From the NCBI RefSeq assembly GCF_900110555.1, contig NZ_FOEE01000003.1, forward strand, positions 310,001 through 374,000: DNA of 64,000 bases, given 5' to 3'. How positions within the stretch are numbered: the first letter of the stretch is position 1; the number at the start of each line of letters is the position of its first letter. The notes below the pieces were generated by a model. It was given only the letters and a program-made list of their open reading frames with translations. It was not told where the DNA came from and did not search any database. Of the stretch, positions 14,961-24,140 are shown one piece after another. A program made the translations under genes and the position numbers. The DNA is from Trujillonella endophytica. Its GTDB lineage: Bacteria; Actinomycetota; Actinomycetes; Mycobacteriales; Geodermatophilaceae.

Positions 14961-17141
14961 ATGGCTGTGCTGCTCTCCCGACTCGGCGCGTTCTCCGCCC
15001 GGCGCCGCCTCCCCGTGCTGCTCGTCTGGCTCGCCGTCCTGGCGGGCGGCGGCGTCGGCGCCGTCACCCTGGGCGGGGAGACGGCGGGCAGTTTCGCCAT
15101 CCCCGGCCAGGAGTCGACCACCGCCCTCGAGCGCATCGACGAGGAGTTCGGCGGGGTCGCCGGCGCGACCGCCCGGGTGGTCTTCCAGGCGGAGGAGGGG
15201 CAGAACCTCCTGCCGCACGTGGCGGCGATCCAGGCCGTGGCCGGCGAGCTCGCCCGGCTGCCCGGGGTCGTGTCGGCGGCGGACCCGTTCGACCCGGCGA
15301 ACCCCGGCGTGAACTCCGCGGAGCCGACCATCGCCTACGTCACCGTCACCTACGACGCCGCCCCCGGCGAGGTGCCGCCCGGGCAGCAGGACGCGCTCGC
15401 GGACGCCGTCGAGGACGCGCGCGGCAGCAGCGGCCTCACCGTCGAGGTCGGTGGCGAGGCGGTCCAGGCGCCGCCGCACATCGGTGGCCCGGCCGAGGTC
15501 ATCGGCGTCGTCGTCGCCCTGCTCGTCCTGGCGGTGACCTTCGGCTCGCTGCTGCTCGCCGGGATGAACCTGCTCTCGGCCGTGATCGGCGTCGGCATCG
15601 GCGTCCTCGGCGTCACCATCGCCACCGGCTTCACCGAGCTGTCCTCGACCACGCCGATCCTGGCCGCGATGCTGGGCCTGGCCGTGGGGATCGACTACGC
15701 GCTGTTCATCATCACGCGCTACCGCCAGGAACTGCGCCGCGGCTCCGACGTGGACACGGCCATCGCCACCGCCGTGGGCACGGCCGGGTCCGCGGTCGTG
15801 ACCGCCGGCCTCACCGTGGTGATCGCCCTGGCCGGCCTGTCGGTCGTCGGCATCCCGTTCCTGACGCAGATGGGCGTGGCCGCCGCCGCGACGATCGTCG
15901 TCGCCGTCCTGGTCGCCCTCACGCTGGTGCCCGCCGTGCTCGGCTACCTGGGTGCCCGCGCGCTGCCGCGGAAGCTGCGCGCCGCCGCCGGGACGGGGCC
16001 GGCGCCGGCGTCGAGCGGCGGGCGCGGATGGCTGGCCCGCTGGGTCGCCGCCGTCACCCGGCGCCGGGTGCTGTCGCTGCTGCTGACCGTGGTGGCCCTG
16101 GGCGTCGTCTCGATCCCGTTCGCCTCGATGCAGACCACGCTCGTGCAGGACCCGCCGGAGGGCAGCAGCGCCGCGCGCGCGCAGACGCTGCTCGCCGGCG
16201 GCTTCGGCGAGGGCTTCAACGGGCCCCTGGTGGTCCTGTTCGAGGGGGAGGGCGCCGCGGACGCCGCCCGGCGCGCCGTCTCCACGGTGTCCGGGACGGA
16301 CGACGTCGCCCGCGCCGTCGCCGGGAACGTGAACACCGACGGCACCGCCGCGACGCTCAACGTCATCCCGGAGTCCGGACCCTCCGACCCCGCCACCGAG
16401 CGCCTGGTGGCCGACCTGCGCGCCGCGTTCGCCGACCTCGACGGGATCGAGGTGTCGGTCACCGGTGCCACGGCGGTGAGCGTCGACGTCGCCCAGGCCC
16501 TCGACGACGCCCTGCCGGTGTACCTGCTGCTGGTCGTCGGCCTGGCGCTGGTGCTGCTGGTCCTGGTCTTCCGCTCGCTGCTGGTGCCGCTGGTCGGGGT
16601 GCTGGGCTTCCTGCTCACCGTCGGCGCCTCGCTCGGCGCCACGGTCGCGGTGTTCCAGTGGGGGTGGCTCGCCGGCGCGGTGAACCTCGACGCCACCGGC
16701 CCGCTGATCAGCCTCGCGCCGATCCTGGTGATCGGGATCCTGTTCGGGCTGGCGATGGACTACCAGATCTTCCTGGTCTCCCGGATGCACGAGGCGCACA
16801 GCTCCGGGGTCGAGCCGCTGGCGGCGATCCGGACCGGCTTCCGGCAGGCCGCCCCGGTCGTCGTGGCCGCCGCGCTGATCATGTTCTCGGTGTTCGCCGG
16901 CTTCGTGCCCGCCGGCGAGGAGACGATCAAGATGATCGCCTTCGCGCTGGCGATGGGCATCGTGTTCGACGCGTTCGTCGTCCGGATGGTGCTGGTGCCC
17001 GCGGCGCTCGCGCTGCTGGGGGAGCGGGCGTGGTGGCTGCCGCGCTGGCTGGGCTGGCTGCCGCGGGTGGACGTCGAGGGCGCGGCGCTGGAGCGGGCGG
17101 TCCCGGTCGCCGCGGAGCCGGTCGGCGCCGGGACGCGCTGA
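14961..17141 (+). CDS. MMPL/RND-family lipid or drug exporter
   Basis: A 726-residue MMPL transporter with 12 predicted helices in two halves. Each half has a soluble extracytoplasmic domain after its first helix (about residues 35-190 and 385-510) and a helical bundle carrying the proton-relay motif: GIDYALFIITR in the first and AMDYQIFLVSR in the second. Length and topology match small actinobacterial MMPL proteins, unlike the >900-residue mycobacterial lipid exporters. It has no large C-terminal cytosolic domain. Substrate is unknown; the linked TetR suggests an inducible export of a hydrophobic compound. Confidence 0.9.
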   Translation: MAVLLSRLGAFSARRRLPVLLVWLAVLAGGGVGAVTLGGETAGSFAIPGQESTTALERIDEEFGGVAGATARVVFQAEEGQNLLPHVAAIQAVAGELARLPGVVSAADPFDPANPGVNSAEPTIAYVTVTYDAAPGEVPPGQQDALADAVEDARGSSGLTVEVGGEAVQAPPHIGGPAEVIGVVVALLVLAVTFGSLLLAGMNLLSAVIGVGIGVLGVTIATGFTELSSTTPILAAMLGLAVGIDYALFIITRYRQELRRGSDVDTAIATAVGTAGSAVVTAGLTVVIALAGLSVVGIPFLTQMGVAAAATIVVAVLVALTLVPAVLGYLGARALPRKLRAAAGTGPAPASSGGRGWLARWVAAVTRRRVLSLLLTVVALGVVSIPFASMQTTLVQDPPEGSSAARAQTLLAGGFGEGFNGPLVVLFEGEGAADAARRAVSTVSGTDDVARAVAGNVNTDGTAATLNVIPESGPSDPATERLVADLRAAFADLDGIEVSVTGATAVSVDVAQALDDALPVYLLLVVGLALVLLVLVFRSLLVPLVGVLGFLLTVGASLGATVAVFQWGWLAGAVNLDATGPLISLAPILVIGILFGLAMDYQIFLVSRMHEAHSSGVEPLAAIRTGFRQAAPVVVAAALIMFSVFAGFVPAGEETIKMIAFALAMGIVFDAFVVRMVLVPAALALLGERAWWLPRWLGWLPRVDVEGAALERAVPVAAEPVGAGTR

Positions 17142-17142
17142 C

Positions 17143-17161
17143 CGGCCGGCCCAGCCGGCCG
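17143..17161. terminator. Bidirectional hairpin between convergent genes
   Basis: CGGCCGGC and its complement form an 8-bp stem with a 3-nt CCA loop, located between the stops of the rightward exporter and the leftward DUF1028 gene, so it can serve both. Confidence 0.55.
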
Positions 17162-17166
17162 CACGG

Positions 17167-17988
17167 TCAGTCGAGCAGGCGGGTGACCGCGGCCAGCCGG
17201 CCGTCGCCGGCCATCGCGGCCAGCCACTGGGACCAGCCGGGTCGCTCCCGCATCGCCTCCAGGGCGCCGCGGGCGGCGGCCCGGTCGCCGCGCCGGGATG
17301 CGGCCAGGGCGGCGTAGAGGTCGCGCGCCCCCTCGGGGGCGAACACCGCCAGGGTGTCGTAGTCGCGGTCGTCGTAGGCGCGCTGCAGGTTGCGCAGCAT
17401 CCGCAGCTGCGCCACCGGGTCGCCGGAGTCGTCGACCCGCAGGTCGACGCGTACGCCGTCGTCCTCCTCGGTCTCCGGTCGCCCGCCGACCACCAGCAGC
17501 GCCGCCGACTGGCGGCCCCGCAGGTCCCCGCCGGCGTCCTGCCCGGCCGACAGCGCGGCGAGCAACCGGTCGGGCAGGTCGCCCGCAGCGCGACCCAGGG
17601 CGTCGAGCATGGCCGGCAGGACCTCGGACGAGGCCAGCATGTTGCCCTGCACGCACGCGCCGTCGCCGACCAGGTGCCCGCTGACCGGGAAGGTGCCCGG
17701 GCCGGTGTCGGCCGCGACCTCACCGGCCGCGGAGAGGACGGCCAGCTGCCGGTCGTCGTCCCCGGCCGCGTGCGCCGCCCGCCGCACCAGGTCCGCCGGC
17801 GGCGTCCCCTCGGCCAGCCCGGCCAGGAGCACGCCCCCGAGCCCCCGGGGGCTGCGCGCCTGCACGGCCACCACGCCCACGCCCGGCCGCGCCCGGGGCA
17901 CGGCCCGGCCGACGGCGAGGATGCAGGAGGCGACGGCCACCCCGAGGTCGCCGGTGGCCGGGTCGCGGGCGACGACGGAGAAGGTCAC
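17167..17988 (-). CDS. DUF1028-family protein (Ntn-hydrolase-like)
   Basis: A 273-residue DUF1028 protein. The N-terminal TFSVVARDPATGDLGVAVAS is the family signature, and the fold is predicted to be Ntn-hydrolase-like, though no member has an established activity known to me. The protein continues with QGNMLASSEVLPAML and a C-terminal helical part (about 200-273) with Ala/Arg-rich repeats like a TPR. It starts with GTG; the ribosome site is poor. It lies 15 bp beyond the CoA-transferase operon and may be its last gene. Confidence 0.8.
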   Translation of the reverse strand: MTFSVVARDPATGDLGVAVASCILAVGRAVPRARPGVGVVAVQARSPRGLGGVLLAGLAEGTPPADLVRRAAHAAGDDDRQLAVLSAAGEVAADTGPGTFPVSGHLVGDGACVQGNMLASSEVLPAMLDALGRAAGDLPDRLLAALSAGQDAGGDLRGRQSAALLVVGGRPETEEDDGVRVDLRVDDSGDPVAQLRMLRNLQRAYDDRDYDTLAVFAPEGARDLYAALAASRRGDRAAARGALEAMRERPGWSQWLAAMAGDGRLAAVTRLLD

Positions 17989-18003
17989 CGATCGCCCGCG
18001 GGC

Positions 18004-18687
18004 TCAGGTGGTGGCGGGCTGGGCGGTGGCGGGCAGGGTCATGGGGGCGACGTCGTCGGCCACGGTGAGCGGCGCGCCGGTGGCGGCGAGCACCTCGTCG
18101 ACGGAGACGCCGGGGGCGGTCTCGCGGAGCACGAACCCGGCGGGAGTGACGTCGACGACGGCGAGGTCGGTGACGATCCGGTCGACGCAGGCCTTGCCGG
18201 TGAGCGGCAGGGTGCACTCCTGGACCAGCTTGGGCGACCCGTCGCGGGCGACGTGCTCCATCATGATGATCACCTGGCGGGCGCCGTGGACGAGGTCCAT
18301 CGCCCCGCCCATGCCGTTGACCATCTTGCCGGGGATGAGCCAGTTGGCCAGGTCGCCGCGGGGGTTGACCTGCATCGCGCCGAGGACGGCGACGTCGAGG
18401 TGCTTGCCGCGGATCATCGCGAACGAGGCCGCGGAGTCGAAGTAGCTGGCGCCGGGCAGCACCGTGACGGTCTCCTTGCCGGCGTTGATGAGGTCCGGGT
18501 CCTCCTCGCCGTCGACGGGGTAGGGCCCGACGCCGAGGATGCCGTTCTCCGAGTGCAGCACCACGTGCACGCCCTCGGGGATGAAGTTGGGCACGAGGGT
18601 GGGCATGCCGATGCCGAGGTTGACGTAGGAGCCGTCGGTCAGCTCCCCGGCCACGCGGGCGGCGAGCTCGTCGCGGGTGAGTGCCAT
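18004..18687 (-). CDS. scoB: 3-oxoacid CoA-transferase subunit B
   Basis: A 227-residue beta subunit of a succinyl-CoA:3-oxoacid CoA-transferase. The catalytic glutamate is Glu47 in HSENGILG, and [16 protein letters not shown] and [14 protein letters not shown] match the family. Together with the alpha subunit it moves CoA from succinyl-CoA to acetoacetate or a related oxoacid. It starts one base after the alpha-subunit stop, a normal arrangement. Adipate-type (PcaJ) or acetoacetate specificity cannot be distinguished; no aromatic-degradation genes are near. Confidence 0.92.
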   Translation of the reverse strand: MALTRDELAARVAGELTDGSYVNLGIGMPTLVPNFIPEGVHVVLHSENGILGVGPYPVDGEEDPDLINAGKETVTVLPGASYFDSAASFAMIRGKHLDVAVLGAMQVNPRGDLANWLIPGKMVNGMGGAMDLVHGARQVIIMMEHVARDGSPKLVQECTLPLTGKACVDRIVTDLAVVDVTPAGFVLRETAPGVSVDEVLAATGAPLTVADDVAPMTLPATAQPATT

Positions 18688-18688
18688 G

Positions 18689-19462
18689 TCAGTTCCCCTC
18701 CGGGGTGCTGGCCGTCCGGGGGCGGGTGGTCAGCTTCTCGATGCCCTTGCCCTCGGGGCCCACCTCGACGATCCGGTCGACGAAGACCCCGGGCAGGTGG
18801 ACGTGCTCGGCGGGGATCTCGCCGGGTTCGACCAGCCGCTCGACCTCGGCGATGGTGACCCGCCCGGCCATGGCCGCCAGCGGGTTGAAGTTCGCCGCCG
18901 ACCGGGCGAACACCAGGTTGCCGTGCCGGTCGCCGACCGCGGCGCGGACCAGTCCGAAGTCGGCGGTCAGCGCGGTCTCCAGCACGTACTGCTGCCCGCC
19001 GAACTCGCGCACCTCCTTGGGCTTGGAGGTCTCGACCACGGTGCCCTCGGCGTCGTAGCGCACCGGGATGCCGCCGTCGGCGACCATCGTGCCGACGCCG
19101 GTGGGGGTGTAGAACGCCGGGATGCCCGCGCCGCCGGCGCGCAGCCGCTCGGCGAGGGTGCCCTGCGGGGTGAGCTCGACCTCCAGCTGACCGGACAGGT
19201 ACAGCCGGGCCAGTTCCTTGTTGCCGCCGACGAACGAGCTGATCGTCCGGCGGATCCGACCGGCGTACAGCAGCACGCCGAGGGCCTGGTCGTCGACGCC
19301 GCAGTTGTTCGAGATCGTCGTCAGCTCGCGCACGCCGGCGTCGCGGATCGCCGCGATCAGCCGGATCGGCACGCCGCACAGGCCGAAGCCGCCGACGGCC
19401 AGCACGGCCCCGCTCCCGATGTCGGTCACCGCCTCGCGTGCGGAGGCCACCACCTTGTCCAT
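18689..19462 (-). CDS. scoA: 3-oxoacid CoA-transferase subunit A
   Basis: A 257-residue alpha subunit. The GGFGLCGVP glycine-rich motif binds the CoA part, and [18 protein letters not shown] and [13 protein letters not shown] agree with ScoA. The ATG of MDKVVAS is chosen; longer in-frame starts add low-complexity residues with no homology. It forms the heterodimeric transferase with the adjacent beta subunit. Confidence 0.92.
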   Translation of the reverse strand: MDKVVASAREAVTDIGSGAVLAVGGFGLCGVPIRLIAAIRDAGVRELTTISNNCGVDDQALGVLLYAGRIRRTISSFVGGNKELARLYLSGQLEVELTPQGTLAERLRAGGAGIPAFYTPTGVGTMVADGGIPVRYDAEGTVVETSKPKEVREFGGQQYVLETALTADFGLVRAAVGDRHGNLVFARSAANFNPLAAMAGRVTIAEVERLVEPGEIPAEHVHLPGVFVDRIVEVGPEGKGIEKLTTRPRTASTPEGN

Positions 19463-19505
19463 GCAGGAACCACCGTCCGTCGCGTGCGGCCGGCCTGCTC
19501 CCGCG

Positions 19506-20309
19506 TCAGGTGGGGCGGCCCAGCTCGCGGATGCCTTCGATGCGGGTTCCGAGCGTAGCCGTGACGCGTTCATCGGTCGCCCGCCGGGGGAGCCGGGACA
19601 GGTCGGGAGCGGTGACGAGGACGACGGACGCCCCGGCGGCCAGCGGCGCCAGGAGCCAGGCCACCGGACCGGCCTCGGCCGCGGTGCGCGTGTCGACCAG
19701 GATGCGGTCGCCCTCGCCGATCCCCAGCCGTCCCGCCAGCTCGGCGGCGGTGTCCACGATGCCCTCGAGGGTCAGCTCCAGCCCGCCGACCAGCAGGCCC
19801 GGGGCGGTGGGCTCCGGCGGCTGCCACGGGGTGAAGACGTCGCCTTGGGTGCGGACCTCGATCGCGAAGTCGCGGGCGGGCCCCGCGTAGCCGGTCATGC
19901 CCGCGCCCATGGGGTGCAGCGACAGCCCGAGCAGCTCGGGGACGTCCATCTCCTCCAGCGGGCCCAGCCGCCCCTGGTCGGCCAGCACCACGTCGGCGTC
20001 GGCCAGCGCGCCGTCGTCCTCGGCGGCCGGCTCGAACACGGTGGCGCCGCAGCTCCAGGCCGCCATCAGCACCGCGGCGGTCTGCCAGTGGGCCGGCAGG
20101 ACCAGCGCCACGCGGCTGCCCGGCCCCACGTCGAACTCCTCCTGCAGGAGATTGGCCGTCTTGGCCACCCAGTTGGCGAACGTGGTGGCCGACAGCTCCA
20201 CCCGGGAGGCGGCGACGTCGTCGTAGTGCGTGAGCAGGGGAGCGGCCGGCGCGCGACGCAGTGCCGCGCGCAGGAGGTCGGGCGGTGTGGAGGGCTTCGT
20301 GATGCGCAC
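19506..20309 (-). CDS. TIGR03089-family protein (reduced AMP-binding-like)
   Basis: A 267-residue protein resembling the N-terminal half of acyl-AMP-forming enzymes (FANWVAKTANLLQEEFDVGPGSRVALVLPAHWQTAAVLMAAWSCG region, kept here in short form). It lacks the Thr/Ser/Gly-rich phosphate loop and the C-terminal lid of real adenylating enzymes, so it is unlikely to activate a carboxylic acid. This matches the actinobacterial family TIGR03089, of unknown function and often found near wall-glycan genes. It starts with GTG and is divergent from the arabinan-precursor operon. Confidence 0.75.
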   Translation of the reverse strand: MRITKPSTPPDLLRAALRRAPAAPLLTHYDDVAASRVELSATTFANWVAKTANLLQEEFDVGPGSRVALVLPAHWQTAAVLMAAWSCGATVFEPAAEDDGALADADVVLADQGRLGPLEEMDVPELLGLSLHPMGAGMTGYAGPARDFAIEVRTQGDVFTPWQPPEPTAPGLLVGGLELTLEGIVDTAAELAGRLGIGEGDRILVDTRTAAEAGPVAWLLAPLAAGASVVLVTAPDLSRLPRRATDERVTATLGTRIEGIRELGRPT

Positions 20310-20391
20310 GCGACGAGAGTGCCCTGTGACGGGGCGGTTCCCCCCGCGCGTTCCCGGGCTGTCAGGTCACGGCGCGGTTACAGTTCCTCCG

Positions 20392-20937
20392 ATGACCGCC
20401 ACCTCCCGGAGCGCCGGTTCCCGGCTCGTACGCCTGGACCATGCACTGCTCCGCTCCACCCGGCGGGCCCTGGGCTCCACTCCCGCCGTCCCGGTGGCCC
20501 AGGGGATGTCCCACTTCGGCGAGCACGCCCTCGGCTGGATCGCGCTGGGGACGGCCGGCTGGCTGTCCGGCCGGCGCCGCGCCGACTGGGTCGCGGGCAC
20601 CGCGGGGGTCGTGGCGGCCCATGCCGCCGGCGTGGTCGTCAAGCGCGTGGTGCGGCGGGTGCGCCCGCAGCTGGAGGACGTGCCGGCGCTGGTGGCGACA
20701 CCGAGCCGCCTCTCGTTCCCCAGCGCGCACAGCTGCTCGACCGCTGCCGCCGCCGTCGGCTTCGCGCCGATGGTCGGCCGCGCTCCCATGGCCGGCCTGA
20801 CGGCAGCGATGCTCGTCTCGCGGGTGCTGCTGGGCGTGCACTACCCGTCCGACGTCGTCTCGGGGGCGGCACTGGGCGCCGGCACGGCGACCCTCGTCCG
20901 GCGGCGCCTGACCCGACTCGAAGGTAGGAAGGCGTGA
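20392..20937 (+). CDS. PAP2-family phosphatase, likely for decaprenyl-phospho-phosphoribose
   Basis: A 181-residue membrane phosphatase. The PAP2 motifs are KRVVRRVRP (motif 1), PSAHS (motif 2) and SRVLLGVHYPSDV (motif 3, with catalytic His). It matches the position and size of the Rv3807c-type enzyme, which removes the 5-phosphate from decaprenylphosphoryl-phosphoribose before DprE1 acts. First gene of the DPA operon; its stop overlaps the GTG of the UbiA gene. The role is inferred from gene order. Confidence 0.85.
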   Translation: MTATSRSAGSRLVRLDHALLRSTRRALGSTPAVPVAQGMSHFGEHALGWIALGTAGWLSGRRRADWVAGTAGVVAAHAAGVVVKRVVRRVRPQLEDVPALVATPSRLSFPSAHSCSTAAAAVGFAPMVGRAPMAGLTAAMLVSRVLLGVHYPSDVVSGAALGAGTATLVRRRLTRLEGRKA

Positions 20938-21956
20938 CCGTGACCCGCTCGCAGCCCGGCTCCCCGGACGCCGCCGTCGCCCCGGCCGGCGCCGCGCCGG
21001 CCCCGGCCGCAACCCCGGCCCCGGCCGCTCCGCCGTCCCCACCGGCCTCGCCCCCTCTGGCTCCACGCCTGGAGGGCTGGCGGGGCACCTTCGCCTGGGG
21101 CGTCGTCCGCGCCGTGCGGCCCCGGCAGTGGGCGAAGAACGTCCTCGTCCTCGCGGCTCCGCTCGCGGCGGGCAAGGTGTTCGACGTCGACGTGCTGGGC
21201 CCCACGGCCGCCGCGTTCCTGCTCTTCTGCGTGGCCGCCTCCGGCGTCTACCTGGTCAACGACACGATCGACGTCGACGAGGACCGCCGGCACCCGCGCA
21301 AGCGGTTCCGGCCGATCGCCGCGGGCATCGTGCCCAAGAGCCTGGCCCTGTCGATGGCGGCGGTGTTCTTCGTCGCCGCGCTCGTGATCGCCGTGCTGCT
21401 CACCCGGCCGGCCCTGGCCTGGGTGCTGGGCAGCTACGTGGTGATCCAGCTGGGCTACTGCCTCTTCCTCAAGAACCAGCCGGTCATCGACCTCGCGGTC
21501 GTCGCCTCCGGCTTCCTGCTGCGCGGCATCGCCGGCGGTGTCGCCGCCGGGCTGGAGCTGTCGCAGTGGTTCCTGCTCGTCGCGGCCTTCGGCTCGCTGT
21601 TCATGGTCGCCGGCAAGCGCTACTCCGAGCTGGTCCTCATCGGTGACGCTGCCGCCACCCGCAAGACGCTGCAGGAGTACTCGGGCAGCTACCTGCGCTT
21701 CGTCTGGAGCCTGTCGGCCGCGGTGACCCTGACCGCGTACAGCTTGTGGGCCTTCGAGATGGGGGAGACCCAGGACGGCGCCCCCTGGTCGCTGATCTCC
21801 ATCGCCCCGTTCGTGCTGGCGATCCTGCTGTACGCCCGGGACGTCGACAAGGGCGAGGCCGGGGCGCCGGAGGACATCGTCCTGGGCGACCGGGTCCTGC
21901 TGGCCCTCGGCGTGATCTGGGCCGCCACCATGGCGCTGGGTGTCTACGGTGTCTGA
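20934..21956 (+). CDS. ubiA: Decaprenyl-phosphate phosphoribosyltransferase (UbiA family)
   Basis: A 340-residue UbiA-fold membrane enzyme with about eight helices after an Ala/Pro-rich cytosolic N-terminal 45 residues. The diagnostic Mg-prenyl site is NDTIDVDEDRRHPRKRFRPIA, the pattern of the Rv3806c group. A second acidic loop is YARDVDKGEAG. It joins PRPP to decaprenyl phosphate, the first step toward the arabinose donor DPA. The N-terminal extension is longer and more Pro-rich than in mycobacteria. GTG starts overlap the previous stop; an in-frame GTG six bases on is an alternative. Confidence 0.92.
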   Translation: MTVTRSQPGSPDAAVAPAGAAPAPAATPAPAAPPSPPASPPLAPRLEGWRGTFAWGVVRAVRPRQWAKNVLVLAAPLAAGKVFDVDVLGPTAAAFLLFCVAASGVYLVNDTIDVDEDRRHPRKRFRPIAAGIVPKSLALSMAAVFFVAALVIAVLLTRPALAWVLGSYVVIQLGYCLFLKNQPVIDLAVVASGFLLRGIAGGVAAGLELSQWFLLVAAFGSLFMVAGKRYSELVLIGDAAATRKTLQEYSGSYLRFVWSLSAAVTLTAYSLWAFEMGETQDGAPWSLISIAPFVLAILLYARDVDKGEAGAPEDIVLGDRVLLALGVIWAATMALGVYGV

Positions 21957-23388
21957 AAAGGGACCCCGTTCCCCCCACGCCTCGCACGCTCGCAGCGGGA
22001 CCCTGCAGGGGGCCGGGCGAAGCCCTGAGACTCTGACGGGGTGGGGGCGCACCGCGCCCACGCCCGCGCTGCTCGAGCGCGTGGGCGACGAGGCCGACGT
22101 GCGCAAGGTCCTCGCCGAGGCCCGGGGCCGCGGCCTGGTCGCGCGCGGGCTGGCCCGCAGCTACGGGGACGCGGCCCAGAACGCCGGGGGGCACGTGCTG
22201 GACATGACCGGCGCGGACCGCGTGCTGGACGTGGACCTGGCCGCGGCGGAGGTCGAGGTCGAGGCCGGCATCTCGCTGGACCGGCTGATGAACCTCTTCG
22301 TCCCGCTGGGCATGTTCGTCCCGGTCACCCCCGGCACCCGCTACGTGACCGTCGGCGGGGCGATCGCCGCCGACATCCACGGCAAGAACCACCACGTCGC
22401 CGGCAGCTTCGCCCAGCACGTGCGCTGGCTGGACCTGCTGACCGCCGACGGCCAGGTCCGCCGGGTGGGTCCCGCGCAGGACCCGGCGCTCGGGGCGGAC
22501 GCCGACCCGGACCTGTTCTGGGCCACGGCGGGCGGCATGGGCCTCACCGGCGTCATCCTGCGCGCCCGGGTCCGGATGAAGCCGATCGAGTCCTCGCAGA
22601 CGCTGGTCGACACCGACCGGACGCCGGACCTGGACTCGCTGCTGGCCCTGCTCACCGAGTCCGACCACCTCTACGACTACTCGGTGGCCTGGATCGACTG
22701 CGTCGCCAAGGGCGCCCGCATGGGCCGGTCGGTGCTCACCCGCGGGCGGTTCGCGCGGCGCGACGAGCTGCCTGCCCGCAAGCAGGCGGACCCCCTGCGG
22801 TACTCGCAGGCGGTCAAGCTCTCGGTCCCCGACGTCTTCCCGCCGGGCCTGCTGAACCTCGCCACGGTGTCGGCGTTCAACGAGCTCTGGTACCGCAAGG
22901 CGCCGGCGCGGAAGCGGGACCAGCTGCAGAGCATCCCGACCTTCTTCCACCCGCTCGACAGCGTGGGCGCCTGGAACCGCATCTACGGCCCGCGGGGCTT
23001 CGTGCAGTACCAGGTGACCGTGCCGTTCGGGCACGAGGAGACGGTGCGCCGGCTGCTCGAGCGGATCAGCGGCTCCGGGCACGCCTCGTTCCTGGCCGTG
23101 CTCAAGCGGTTCGGCGAGGGCAACCCGGGGATGCTGTCCTACCCCTCGCCGGGCTGGACGCTGGCGCTGGACATCCCCGTCGTCCGGGGGTTGGCCGCGC
23201 TGCTGGACGAGCTGGACGAGCTCGTCGTGGACGTCGGCGGGCGCACCTACCTCGCCAAGGACTCCCGCGTGCGCCCGGAGGTGTTCGAGCGCATGTACCC
23301 GCGGCTGGAAGACTTCCGCGCCGTGCGTGCCCGCGTGGACCCCGACGGACTCTTCACCTCCGACCTGGCCAGGAGGCTGCACCTGTGA
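21940..23388 (+). CDS. dprE1: Decaprenylphosphoryl-ribose 2'-oxidase
   Basis: A 482-residue FAD oxidoreductase, the target of benzothiazinones in mycobacteria. FAD contacts are in VGGAIAADIHGKNHHVAGSF, and the substrate Lys is Lys440 in YLAKDSR (mycobacterial Lys418). Exactly 31 residues before it, where M. tuberculosis has the drug-reactive Cys387, this protein has Ala409 in GWTLALDIP. It oxidises DPR to the 2-keto form for DprE2. GTG 21940 is used; GTG 21949 is equally possible. Both overlap the upstream gene. The N-terminal ~40 residues look unstructured. Confidence 0.93.
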   Translation: MSTVSEKGPRSPHASHARSGTLQGAGRSPETLTGWGRTAPTPALLERVGDEADVRKVLAEARGRGLVARGLARSYGDAAQNAGGHVLDMTGADRVLDVDLAAAEVEVEAGISLDRLMNLFVPLGMFVPVTPGTRYVTVGGAIAADIHGKNHHVAGSFAQHVRWLDLLTADGQVRRVGPAQDPALGADADPDLFWATAGGMGLTGVILRARVRMKPIESSQTLVDTDRTPDLDSLLALLTESDHLYDYSVAWIDCVAKGARMGRSVLTRGRFARRDELPARKQADPLRYSQAVKLSVPDVFPPGLLNLATVSAFNELWYRKAPARKRDQLQSIPTFFHPLDSVGAWNRIYGPRGFVQYQVTVPFGHEETVRRLLERISGSGHASFLAVLKRFGEGNPGMLSYPSPGWTLALDIPVVRGLAALLDELDELVVDVGGRTYLAKDSRVRPEVFERMYPRLEDFRAVRARVDPDGLFTSDLARRLHL

Positions 23389-24140
23389 TCGACGCGCTCG
23401 GCTCCGTGGGTTCCCTGCTGCTGGTGGGCGGAACCTCCGACATCGCCGTCGCCACCGCCCGCCGCTACCTGCAGGAACGGCCGCTGCGCGTGGTCGTGGC
23501 CGCGCGCGACAGCGACCGGCGCAGCGCCGTGGTCGAGGAGCTGCGCACCGCCGGGGGGACCGTCGAGGTCGTCGACTTCGATGCTGATGACCCGGCGTCG
23601 CCGGCGCGGATGGTCGCCGCGGCCACGGCCGGCGGGGACGTCGACGTCGCCCTGGTCGCCTTCGGCCAGCTGGGCGACCAGTCGCAGCTGGCGCGGGACG
23701 CGGACGCCGTCGCCGCGCTGGCGCAGGTCAACTACGTGGCACCCGTCGTCGTCGGCACCGTCCTCGCCGAGCGGATGCGCCGCCAGGGGCACGGGACGAT
23801 CGTCGCGCTCTCCTCGGTCGCGGGGGAGCGGGCCCGGGCCTCCAACTTCGTCTACGGCTCGACCAAGGCCGGGATGGACGCCTTCTTCAGCGGCCTCGCC
23901 GACTCCCTCGTCGGCAGCGGGGCCTCGGTCCTGGTGGTCCGCCCCGGTTTCGTGCGGTCGAAGATGACCGAGGGCCTGCCGCCCGCGCCGCTGGCCACGA
24001 CGCCCGAGGCGGTGGCCGAGGCGATCGTGACCGGCGTCCGCAAGGGTCGGCACACGGTGTGGGTGCCCGGCGCGATGCGCTGGGTGATGAGCGGTCTCCG
24101 GCACGCCCCCCGCGCGATCTTCCGTAAACTCCCCCTGTGA
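23385..24140 (+). CDS. dprE2: Decaprenylphosphoryl-keto-ribose reductase
   Basis: A 251-residue short-chain dehydrogenase. The NAD(P) motif is LLVGGTSDIAVATA, the catalytic Ser lies in ALSSVAGE and the Tyr/Lys pair in VYGSTKAG. It reduces DprE1's product to decaprenyl-phospho-arabinose, the only known arabinofuranose donor. AGGAGG sits 8 bp before the GTG, which overlaps the dprE1 stop. The order dprE1-dprE2 is the same as in mycobacteria. Confidence 0.92.
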   Translation: MIDALGSVGSLLLVGGTSDIAVATARRYLQERPLRVVVAARDSDRRSAVVEELRTAGGTVEVVDFDADDPASPARMVAAATAGGDVDVALVAFGQLGDQSQLARDADAVAALAQVNYVAPVVVGTVLAERMRRQGHGTIVALSSVAGERARASNFVYGSTKAGMDAFFSGLADSLVGSGASVLVVRPGFVRSKMTEGLPPAPLATTPEAVAEAIVTGVRKGRHTVWVPGAMRWVMSGLRHAPRAIFRKLPL

